Shown one piece after another: positions 1 to 6,409 of a DNA stretch of 9,973 bases. Under the pieces are notes generated by a model. The model searched no databases, was not told where the DNA came from, and saw only the letters and a program-made list of their open reading frames with translations. The first letter of the stretch is position 1. The number at the start of each line of letters is the position of its first letter. Source of the stretch: Syntrophomonadaceae bacterium (lineage in GTDB: Bacteria; Bacillota; Dethiobacteria; PWVN01). Made by a program: the position numbers and the translations under genes. The stretch spans positions 1 to 9,973 of the forward strand of contig SLHK01000014.1 of assembly GCA_007136165.1 (NCBI GenBank), in the 5' to 3' direction.

Positions 1-1383
1 AAAGCCATCACTTCCATGACCCCGGATGAAGTTATAGAAGAGGTTAAACTTTCCGGTTTAAGAGGCCGCGGCGGTGCGGGATTCCCGGCCGGCATGAAGT
101 GGATGTTTACCCGCCAGGCTCCCGGCGAGCAAAAATATATCGTCTGCAACGCCGATGAGGGAGACCCCGGGGCTTTTATGGACCGGAGCATCCTGGAAGG
201 CGATGTTCACAGTGTGCTGGAAGGCATGCTGATTGCCGGTTATGCCATCGGCGCCGACACCGGCTATGTTTATATCCGGGCGGAATACCCCCTGGCCATT
301 CGCCGCCTGAAAATTGGCATCCAGCAGGCTAAAGAGCGGGGTTTTCTGGGCCGCAATATTCTGGGCAGCGATTTCAACTTTGATATCACCATCCGGGAAG
401 GGGCCGGCGCCTTCGTCTGCGGCGAAGAGACAGCCCTCCTCATGTCCATCGAGGGCAAACGGGGTATGCCCCGTTTCCGACCGCCTTTCCCCGCCCAGAA
501 AGGCCTTTTTGGCTTACCCACCTCCATCAACAATGTGGAGACCTTTGCCAATGTTCCCCGGATCCTGCACCAGGGCGCTTCCGCCTACAACGTGTGGGGG
601 ACGGAGAAGAGCAAGGGGACCAAGGTTTTCGCCCTGGCCGGTAAGATTAAACGGGGCGGTTTGGTTGAGATCCCCATGGGCACCACCATCAACGAGATCG
701 TCTTTGAAGTGGGGGGAGGTATCTCCACCGGCAAGCCCTTCAAGGCGGTCCAGACGGGCGGCCCCTCCGGCGGCTGCATTCCCGCTTTCCTGGGTGATAC
801 CCCCATGGACTATGAATCTCTGCAAAAAATAGGAGCCATTATGGGTTCCGGCGGCCTTTTGGTCATGGATGAGGAAACCTGCATGGTGGACGTGGCCAAG
901 TACTTCCTGGACTTTACCAAGGAAGAATCCTGCGGCAAGTGCACCTTCTGCCGCGCCGGCATGAACCAGATGCACAAGATTCTGGAGCGCATCTGCGACG
1001 GTGAAGGCCGGGAAGAGGACATCGCCATCCTGGATGATTTGGCCCAGAAAATCAAGATGGGTTCCCTGTGCGCCCTGGGGCAGACGGCCCCCAACCCGGT
1101 TCTGACCACCATCCGGTATTTCCGGGACGAGTATGACGCCCACGTTAAGGAGAAGTACTGCCCGGCCAAGAAGTGCAAGGCCCTTATCGAGTATCTAATC
1201 GATCCGGAGGCCTGTACCGGTTGCTCTCTCTGTGCCAAGCAGTGCCCCACCGACGCCATAAGCGGCCAGAGGAAAGAGCCCTATGTTATCGACGACAGTA
1301 AATGTGTCCGCTGCGGTCTCTGCATAAATTCCTGCCGGTTCGAGGCTATTCATGTGAAATCAGAGCCGCGGGTTAAGGTATAG
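1..1383 (+). CDS. NuoF/HydB-type NADH-binding subunit of a bifurcating oxidoreductase (StnB-like), 5' partial
   Basis: This is the NADH-oxidising, FMN-binding flavoprotein subunit of a soluble complex. The frame is open from base 1, so the gene starts outside the window; the ATG at 16 is internal. Residues below are counted from that ATG. The FMN/NADH-site glycine-rich motif GRGGAGFPAG is at 17-26, EGDPGA at 48-53 and GEETAL at 136-141. The N3-type [4Fe-4S] ligands are C306, C309, C312 (ESCGKCTFC) and C352 (SLCALG). A C-terminal ferredoxin domain carries two [4Fe-4S] motifs, C400/403/406/410 and C430/433/436/440. NuoF of complex I lacks this tail; HydB/HndC-type subunits of bifurcating hydrogenases and StnB have it. 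About 460 residues are visible, so perhaps 100-150 N-terminal residues (often a [2Fe-2S] domain) are missing. It is followed after 65 bases by the transhydrogenase fusion gene, with no terminator between, so the two are probably one operon. Family assignment is firm; the exact complex (Stn, or a hydrogenase or formate-dehydrogenase partner) is inferred from the next gene. Confidence 0.93.
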   Translation, partial: KAITSMTPDEVIEEVKLSGLRGRGGAGFPAGMKWMFTRQAPGEQKYIVCNADEGDPGAFMDRSILEGDVHSVLEGMLIAGYAIGADTGYVYIRAEYPLAIRRLKIGIQQAKERGFLGRNILGSDFNFDITIREGAGAFVCGEETALLMSIEGKRGMPRFRPPFPAQKGLFGLPTSINNVETFANVPRILHQGASAYNVWGTEKSKGTKVFALAGKIKRGGLVEIPMGTTINEIVFEVGGGISTGKPFKAVQTGGPSGGCIPAFLGDTPMDYESLQKIGAIMGSGGLLVMDEETCMVDVAKYFLDFTKEESCGKCTFCRAGMNQMHKILERICDGEGREEDIAILDDLAQKIKMGSLCALGQTAPNPVLTTIRYFRDEYDAHVKEKYCPAKKCKALIEYLIDPEACTGCSLCAKQCPTDAISGQRKEPYVIDDSKCVRCGLCINSCRFEAIHVKSEPRVKV

Positions 1384-1413
1384 AGGGTGCAGTTATATGA
1401 GAAGCAACTATTT

Positions 1414-1430
1414 TTTCCCTGCAAGGGAAA
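1414..1430 (+). other. Small stem-loop between the two oxidoreductase genes
   Basis: A perfect 7-bp inverted repeat (TTTCCCT / AGGGAAA) surrounds a 3-base loop in the 65-base gap. It has no T-run after it, so it is not a convincing terminator. It lies just upstream of the strong GGGGGAGGGA ribosome binding region (1436-1445) of the next gene. It could affect mRNA processing or translation, or it could be chance. Confidence 0.3.
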
Positions 1431-1448
1431 TGAATTGGGGGAGGGAAT

Positions 1449-4400
1449 ATGCCTAAAGTAGGTATTGTATTAGACGGAAAAGAAGTCTTTGCCGAGGCAG
1501 GAAGCAACTTGTTGGAAGTAGCCCTGGCCAACGGCGTGGAAGTACCCCACCTTTGTTATGATCCCCGGATTAAACCTTTCGGCTCCTGCCGCATGTGTTT
1601 TGTGGATACCGGCGGCCCCCGGGGCCCGGTACCGGCCTGTGCCACGGTGGTTACCGAAGGTATGAAGGTGGTTACCAACAGCGAGGTCTTGACGGCACTG
1701 CGGAAAATGGCCCTGGAACTCCTGATGACGGAGCACTGCGGGGATTGTGTGGCCCCCTGCCAGCTGGCCTGCCCCGCCCATATCGACATTCAAGGCTATA
1801 TCGCCTTTATCGACAGCGGCGAGTACAAGAAGGCAGCGGATTTGATCAAGGAAAAGATGCCCCTGCCTTCCATCTGCGGACGGGTTTGCCCCCGTTTCTG
1901 CGAAGATGAATGCCGCCGCAACGTGGTGGATGACCCTGTGAACATCTGCGACCTGAAGCGGTTCGCCGGTGATTTTGACCTGGACGCCATCAACTCCTAC
2001 AAGCCCCGGGCCAAAGAGGATACGGGCTACAAGATGGCCGTGGTGGGGGGAGGCCCCGCCGGCCTGACTGCCGCTTACTACCTGGGCCTGGAAGGGCACC
2101 AGGTGACCCTTTACGACGCCGGCCCGGAACTGGGCGGAATGCTTCGCTACGGAATTCCCGAGTACCGGCTGCCCAAGGCCCTTCTGGACCGGGAAGTAAA
2201 CCTCATTACCGGCCTGTGTAAGGAGGTCAAGCTGGGGCAGGTCCTGGGCAGGGATTTCACCCTGGATGAACTGAAGGATGAATATGATGCCGTTTTCATG
2301 GGGCTGGGCTGCCAGTCGGCCCAGGGTATGGGAATGGATAAAGAAGATGACACCCCCGGTGTCTTGAAAGGGATAGACTTTCTCCGCAGCGTGGTGGAAG
2401 GCCGTCCTCCCAAGCTGGGCAAAAGGGTAGCCGTGGTGGGCGGAGGCAACACCGCCATGGACGCAGCCCGAACCTCCCTGCGCATGGGAGTGGAAGAGGT
2501 GACGGTGGTCTACCGCCGCAGCCGCGACGAGATGCCCGCCAACCCGGTGGAAATCGTGGAGGCGGAGGAAGAAGGAGTAATTTTCAAGTTTCTCACCAAT
2601 CCTGTCAACTTGTGTGTCGAGGATAAATTGTCAGGCGTGGAATGCATCCAGATGGAACTGGGCGAACCCGATGAGTCCGGCCGCCGCCGTCCCGTGCCTG
2701 TAGCCGGTTCCGAGTTCCACCTGGAAGTGGACAACGTCATCATGGCCATCGGCCAGGGGTTGGATCAGGAGAATGCCTGCACTTGCGGCCTGGAACTCTC
2801 CGGCAAGACCCTGGCAGGCTGCACGGAAACGGGATGTACCCCGCAGGACGGAGTCTTTGCCGCCGGCGATGCCGTTACGGGAGCCGCCACCGTGGTGGAA
2901 GCCGTGGGCGCCGCCCGCCGGGCCGCCCGGGCCATGGACCTGTACGTGCGGGGCGTGGAAGTGAAACCGGAGCCCGAGAGCTTTAACATTACCATGGGCA
3001 AGCCGGAAGAAATCGATCCCGCCGACTATGAAGATGAGGAAAAAATCGAACGCCTTCATGTGCATCATATGGCTCCGGAGAAGCGGAAGCAGAGCTTTGA
3101 GGAGTACAACGAGGGGCTTAAAGAGGAAGACGCCCTGAAGGAAACCAAGCGCTGCCTCTCCTGCGGCTGCCAGGATGTCTTTGACTGCACCTTGAGGGAA
3201 CTGGCCACTGAGTTCGGCATCTCTACCGAGAGGCTGGGGGTCAGCAAGAAACGCTACCCCATCAGTACCGACCATCCTTATGTGCAGCATGACCGCAACA
3301 AGTGCGTCCTGTGCGCCAACTGTGTGCGCATCTGTCAGGAAGTCCAGGGGGCCAACGCTCTGGGGCTGGTAAACCGGGGATTTGACACCTTTGTGGGACC
3401 CACCCTGGAGATGCCATTAGCGGAGACTTCCTGTGAATCCTGCAGCCAGTGCATTTCCGCCTGCCCCACGGGAGCCCTGAGTTCCAAGCTGCCCTTTGAG
3501 AAGCCGGGCCCCTGGAAGGATGAAAAAGTGGTTACCACCACCTGCGTCCAGTGCGGTATCGGCTGTGTGCTGGAACTCCACGTGGTGGGGGATAAAATCG
3601 TCCGGGCCACGTCACCCTTAAGGCAGGATGTCAATGACGGCAACCTGTGTGTGAAGGGAGCCTATGAATTCGGCTTTGTCAACAGCCCCGAACGCCTGCA
3701 GAAGCCCCTGGTAAAAGAAGGGGGCCGGCTGGTGGAGAAGAGCTGGGAGGATGCCCTGAAGGCAGCAGCTGAAGGGTTCATGAAGGTGAAACAGGAGAAA
3801 GGTGCTGCCAATCTGGCGGTCCTGGTTTCTCCCGAATACAGCAATGAAGAAAACTATCTGGCCCAGAAACTGGCCCGGGAAGTCTTGGGTACGCCCAATG
3901 TAGACAGCACCCGGCCGGTTTTTGAAGGGATGGTCCCCCAGGGAAGCGCCCCCAGCTACGAGGAAGTGGCAGCCAGCGACTTCATCCTGGTGGTTAACGC
4001 GGACCTGCCCGAAGACTTCCCCATTGTGGCCCAGAAAGTGAGAAAAGCCCTGGATAAGAAAGCCAGGCTGGTCTTCATGAGTGAAGAAGCCACCCGCATG
4101 GACAGGGCCGCCTCTATGGTGGTACCCGTCAACCCCGGCGGCACCCTGGATCTTCTCAAAGGTTTCCTCACCTATGCGGCCAAGCCCGGGCAGGAGCTGC
4201 CCCTGACGGAGAAGGAGCAAAAAGAAGCCCTGGAAAAACTGCCGGAGGCAATCCGGGTGAATCCGTCTCTGGTCATTGACCTGGCCCGCATGTTTGTGGA
4301 AGCGGAAAAACCTGTGATCATAGTGGATGGAGAGACCATGGAAGCTGCCGAGCTTCAGATCCTGGAAGAAATGGTTAAGCTGGCCGGTAAGATCGGGCAA

Positions 4401-4916
4401 GGCCAGGGAATCCTTCCCCTTTACCTGGGTGGGAATACCCGGGGCCAGCTGGATATGGGGGTTAGCCCCTACCTGCTGGCGGGCGGCAAGGCTGCCGAAG
4501 GAGAGGGCAAGTCCATCTATGACCTCTTCCCGGGATGCCAAAACGGCGGCTTCGGCGGCGTCCTGATCCTGGGCGATGACCTGGCCCTGGATAAGGAGTT
4601 CTTCGGCGAGGGAGTCTTCACCGTGGTGGTGGCCACCACCTGGGAGGATGACCTGAGCCAGGCCGATGTGGTCCTGCCCGGAGCCACCTTTGCCGAGACT
4701 AAGGGCACCGTGGTCAACTGCGAAGGACGGCTGCAGAGCCTTATGCCTGCCTTTGCCCCGGTAGGAGGGAAGGAAAACTGGGAGATCTTAAGAGACCTGG
4801 CGGCAGCCCTGGGCAAGCCTCTGGCTGCCAACTCTCCCGAGGAAATCCTGGCGGAGATCCAGGAAGTCCTGGGAGTGGACCTTAAGGCTGACGGACAGTC
4901 CTTCCTGCAGGCCTAA
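1449..4916 (+). CDS. Multidomain NAD(P)H/ferredoxin oxidoreductase: [2Fe-2S] + GltD-like FAD module + 8Fe ferredoxin + NuoG-like fold (StnC-like)
   Basis: A 1155-residue soluble electron-transfer fusion protein. Residues 1-80 form a plant/NuoG-type [2Fe-2S] ferredoxin with ligands C36, C47, C50 and C64. Residues 95-175 resemble the N-terminal Fe-S domain of GltD and dihydropyrimidine dehydrogenase, with C97/100/104/108 and C143/147/151/155. Residues 195-500 are a GltD/NfnB-like two-nucleotide fold: FAD motif VVGGGPAGL (198-206), NAD(P)H motif VVGGGNTAMDAA (329-340) and the C-terminal FAD motif around AAGDAVTGAATVVEA (471-485). A CLSCGC motif (C569/572/574, with C580 nearby) follows. Two [4Fe-4S] ferredoxin motifs are at C619/622/625/629 and C662/665/668/672. 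Residues 699-1155 are a molybdopterin-oxidoreductase fold that opens with C699/702/706/734 and ends near the ADVVLP...GTVVN.EGR.Q signature (1072-1096). The usual C-terminal dinucleotide-binding domain is absent, as in NuoG. The ATG follows a strong GGGGGAGGGA site. With the NuoF-like gene upstream, the best match is the C subunit of an Stn-type transhydrogenase that couples NADH and reduced ferredoxin to NADPH. A formate-dehydrogenase or hydrogenase accessory subunit is the alternative. Domains are clear; the reaction is inferred. Confidence 0.88.
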   Translation: MPKVGIVLDGKEVFAEAGSNLLEVALANGVEVPHLCYDPRIKPFGSCRMCFVDTGGPRGPVPACATVVTEGMKVVTNSEVLTALRKMALELLMTEHCGDCVAPCQLACPAHIDIQGYIAFIDSGEYKKAADLIKEKMPLPSICGRVCPRFCEDECRRNVVDDPVNICDLKRFAGDFDLDAINSYKPRAKEDTGYKMAVVGGGPAGLTAAYYLGLEGHQVTLYDAGPELGGMLRYGIPEYRLPKALLDREVNLITGLCKEVKLGQVLGRDFTLDELKDEYDAVFMGLGCQSAQGMGMDKEDDTPGVLKGIDFLRSVVEGRPPKLGKRVAVVGGGNTAMDAARTSLRMGVEEVTVVYRRSRDEMPANPVEIVEAEEEGVIFKFLTNPVNLCVEDKLSGVECIQMELGEPDESGRRRPVPVAGSEFHLEVDNVIMAIGQGLDQENACTCGLELSGKTLAGCTETGCTPQDGVFAAGDAVTGAATVVEAVGAARRAARAMDLYVRGVEVKPEPESFNITMGKPEEIDPADYEDEEKIERLHVHHMAPEKRKQSFEEYNEGLKEEDALKETKRCLSCGCQDVFDCTLRELATEFGISTERLGVSKKRYPISTDHPYVQHDRNKCVLCANCVRICQEVQGANALGLVNRGFDTFVGPTLEMPLAETSCESCSQCISACPTGALSSKLPFEKPGPWKDEKVVTTTCVQCGIGCVLELHVVGDKIVRATSPLRQDVNDGNLCVKGAYEFGFVNSPERLQKPLVKEGGRLVEKSWEDALKAAAEGFMKVKQEKGAANLAVLVSPEYSNEENYLAQKLAREVLGTPNVDSTRPVFEGMVPQGSAPSYEEVAASDFILVVNADLPEDFPIVAQKVRKALDKKARLVFMSEEATRMDRAASMVVPVNPGGTLDLLKGFLTYAAKPGQELPLTEKEQKEALEKLPEAIRVNPSLVIDLARMFVEAEKPVIIVDGETMEAAELQILEEMVKLAGKIGQGQGILPLYLGGNTRGQLDMGVSPYLLAGGKAAEGEGKSIYDLFPGCQNGGFGGVLILGDDLALDKEFFGEGVFTVVVATTWEDDLSQADVVLPGATFAETKGTVVNCEGRLQSLMPAFAPVGGKENWEILRDLAAALGKPLAANSPEEILAEIQEVLGVDLKADGQSFLQA

Positions 4917-4946
4917 AGCAAACAACAACAAAATACAACCAACAAA

Positions 4947-4977
4947 AAGAGGCACCCCAATCCCAGGGGTGCCTCTT
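4947..4977 (-). terminator. Intrinsic terminator between the convergent oxidoreductase operon and the proline racemase
   Basis: A perfect 12-bp GC-rich inverted repeat (4947-4958 with 4966-4977) encloses a 7-base loop (4959-4965). On the minus strand the hairpin is followed directly by a T-run, the complement of A4944-A4948, and it sits 15 bases past the racemase stop codon. That makes it a textbook rho-independent terminator for the minus strand. On the plus strand it lies 30 bases after the fusion gene's stop but is followed only by TCTTCAAAC, so it would be weaker there. It probably serves both converging transcripts. Confidence 0.85.
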
Positions 4978-4991
4978 CAAACTACTTCTAT

Positions 4992-6044
4992 TTATTTGAG
5001 GCGGAAGCCTTTGTTCAGGGGGTCCCGGTCGTCCAGGATGAGCTCGTTGATGCCGGTGATATAGGCGGCGCCGGTGATCTCGGGGATGACGGCAGGGATG
5101 TCTTTGACTTTGGTGGTGGAGAGAATTTTTCCGTAAAAACGCGTATCCAGGATGCTGTCGTGGATGAAGGTCTCTCCCACCGCCAGTTTGCCCCGCTGGT
5201 GGAGGCTGGCCATTTTGGCGCAGGTTCCCGTACCGCAGGGGGAGCGGTCCAGGGAGCCCAGCCCGAAAATCACCACATTTTTATAGGCATTATCCCCTTC
5301 GCCCGTCTTCCGGGAAAATTCCACCAGGTCAACAGTGTTAATATGGGCCAACTCCGGATGCCCCACTTCCAGCTGTTGGTTGACGGCATCCTTGATGCTC
5401 ATGCCCAGGTTGATGAGGCGGGAGGCGTTGTCCGGGCTCAAGGAGATGCCGTAAGCTTCGGCGGGCACAATGGCGAAAAAGTTCCCGCCAAAGGCGATGT
5501 CCAGATTGATTTCCACCGTATCCCCCGCTCCCGCCGGGGTGTAATCCGGCAAGTTTTCTTTCACTATTCTCCGGGGCAGGGATACGGAAGCATCCTGCCG
5601 GTAAAGGAAGGCGGGAACATTGGCAAAGGAAACACCCGTTACCTTATCCCCCTCCAGCACAGCCCGGCAGCGCACCAGCCCGGCCGGCGATTCCAGAACC
5701 ACTTCCATTTCCGGGCCTTCCGCTTTAATTATCCCCAACTCCAGGGCCACGGTTACGGCCCCGATGGTGCCGTGACCGCACATGTTCAAATAGCCGCCCC
5801 CGTCCATGAAAATGATGCCCAGGTGGGCCTCCGGATGGGTGGGAGCGGTGATGATGGAACCGAACATGTCGTTGTGGCCCCTGGGCTCGAACATGATGCC
5901 TGTTCGCACGTCGTCCAAATGTTCGTCCAGGTACATCCGCTTTTCCACCATATCCTTGCCGGGAATGTGGGGGAGGCCGCCGATGACCACCCGGGTGGGT
6001 TCCCCCATGGTGTGGGAATCTGCCACAATAATTCTTTTTTGCAT
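4992..6044 (-). CDS. prdF: Proline racemase (proline racemase/hydroxyproline epimerase family)
   Basis: A cofactor-independent, two-cysteine racemase that interconverts L- and D-proline, or possibly epimerises 4-hydroxyproline, in the cytoplasm. Starting at ATG 6044 it has 350 residues, the usual family length. Both catalytic cysteines are present: C89 in GGGYLNMCGHGTIG and C270 in DRSPCGTGTCAKMA. The family's dehydratases replace one cysteine with Thr or Ser, so a racemase or epimerase is favoured. The wording around C89 (MDGGGYLNM) is that of Clostridium sticklandii proline racemase, recalled from memory, rather than of typical hydroxyproline epimerases. A small departure is ILDTRF (residues 298-303), where I would expect ILGTxF near the substrate pocket. 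A TTG at 6050 in the same frame could add two residues, but it leaves almost no room after the AAGGAAG site; the ATG has about seven bases. No D-proline reductase genes are visible. The last of five co-directional minus-strand genes, it lies between two hairpins. Family is very sure, substrate moderately so. Confidence 0.92.
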   Translation of the reverse strand: MQKRIIVADSHTMGEPTRVVIGGLPHIPGKDMVEKRMYLDEHLDDVRTGIMFEPRGHNDMFGSIITAPTHPEAHLGIIFMDGGGYLNMCGHGTIGAVTVALELGIIKAEGPEMEVVLESPAGLVRCRAVLEGDKVTGVSFANVPAFLYRQDASVSLPRRIVKENLPDYTPAGAGDTVEINLDIAFGGNFFAIVPAEAYGISLSPDNASRLINLGMSIKDAVNQQLEVGHPELAHINTVDLVEFSRKTGEGDNAYKNVVIFGLGSLDRSPCGTGTCAKMASLHQRGKLAVGETFIHDSILDTRFYGKILSTTKVKDIPAVIPEITGAAYITGINELILDDRDPLNKGFRLK

Positions 6045-6050
6045 AAGCAA

Positions 6051-6060
6051 CTTCCTTTCC
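6051..6060 (-). promoter_or_regulatory. Ribosome binding site deciding the start of the proline racemase
   Basis: On the minus strand the sequence GGAAAGGAAG precedes TTGCTTATG. The AAGGAAG core is correctly spaced from the ATG at 6044 but directly abuts the in-frame TTG at 6050. The ATG is therefore the preferred start. Confidence 0.65.
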
Positions 6061-6093
6061 CCAATTTAGCTGCGAATCCAACCTGAAAGATGA

Positions 6094-6119
6094 GCCCCGG
6101 CACCCTGGGGTGCCGGGGC
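6094..6119. terminator. Strong GC hairpin between the sulfur-carrier gene and the proline racemase
   Basis: An 11-bp perfect inverted repeat (6094-6104 with 6109-6119) has a 4-base loop. The T-run (6121-6125) lies on the plus-strand exit side. On the minus strand, the direction of the surrounding genes, the hairpin is followed only by TCATCTTTC. It starts 7 bases past the sulfur-carrier stop. It may therefore end the AOR operon only partly and allow read-through into the racemase, or stop plus-strand antisense transcripts. Its core GGCACC...GGGGTGCC is nearly the same as in the hairpin on the other side of the racemase. No clear -35/-10 pair is visible between it and the racemase start. Confidence 0.6.
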
Positions 6120-6125
6120 CTTTTT

Positions 6126-6323
6126 CTAACCGCCCGCTATCTGGTGGAGGGCCTGAACCTTTGCTCCCCGGGGTATTTTAAAGGTATCCCAGTCCTCCTT
6201 GTTGACCAGTTTCCCATCGACCCGGACAATGATCATGGGAAAGGTATAGTTCATCTTTTCCAGGAGCCTTTTAACGGTCATCCCTTCTTCGTATTCCACT
6301 TCTTTACCGTTGACCAGAATCAT
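6126..6323 (-). CDS. ThiS/MoaD-like ubiquitin-fold sulfur carrier protein
   Basis: A 65-residue beta-grasp protein ending in the diagnostic Gly-Gly (HQIAGG), the tail that is adenylated and then thiocarboxylated in ThiS and MoaD. The start MILVNGKEVEY, the central VRVDGKLVNKEDWD and the KIPRGAKVQALHQIAGG end follow the ThiS pattern. In the molybdenum/tungsten cofactor pathway such a protein hands sulfur to the pterin dithiolene; in thiamine synthesis it feeds thiazole formation. Lying 86 bases after the AOR gene, with no thiamine genes nearby, it more likely serves the tungsto-/molybdopterin of that enzyme; small MoaD-like genes are familiar neighbours of AOR genes. The start is supported by GGGAGG six bases upstream (minus strand, about 6330-6335). 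No ThiF/MoeB-like activating enzyme or MoaE is in the window, so its partner is unknown. Family is sure, role inferred. Confidence 0.85.
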   Translation of the reverse strand: MILVNGKEVEYEEGMTVKRLLEKMNYTFPMIIVRVDGKLVNKEDWDTFKIPRGAKVQALHQIAGG

Positions 6324-6409
6324 GGAAGGCCTCCCTTCTCTAAGGTATTTCCAGAGGCTTCATTTGCCCTCCGCTATCTGAACCCGTCGGCAGAAGACCG
6401 GCCTTCTCC

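Noticed and set aside
3618..4541. A 307-codon minus-strand open frame inside the 1155-residue fusion gene.
   Set aside because: The plus-strand reading continues through known motifs across the same region; the antisense translation is low in recognisable features.
3543..4916. Calling the C-terminal part of the fusion protein an active formate dehydrogenase.
   Set aside because: It is much shorter than a formate dehydrogenase catalytic subunit, lacks the C-terminal pterin dinucleotide-binding domain, and shows no obvious Cys or Sec metal ligand or in-frame TGA.
4992..6044. Trans-3-hydroxy-L-proline dehydratase as the function of the racemase-family gene.
   Set aside because: Both catalytic cysteines (C89 and C270) are present, whereas the dehydratases replace one with Thr or Ser.
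4992..6050. Starting the proline racemase at the TTG at 6050.
   Set aside because: The ribosome binding site would directly abut this codon; the ATG six bases further on has normal spacing and matches the family's usual N-terminus.
5160..6086. A 308-codon plus-strand open frame opposite the proline racemase.
   Set aside because: It is the antisense shadow of a gene with both catalytic motifs intact, and the translation shows no recognisable domain.
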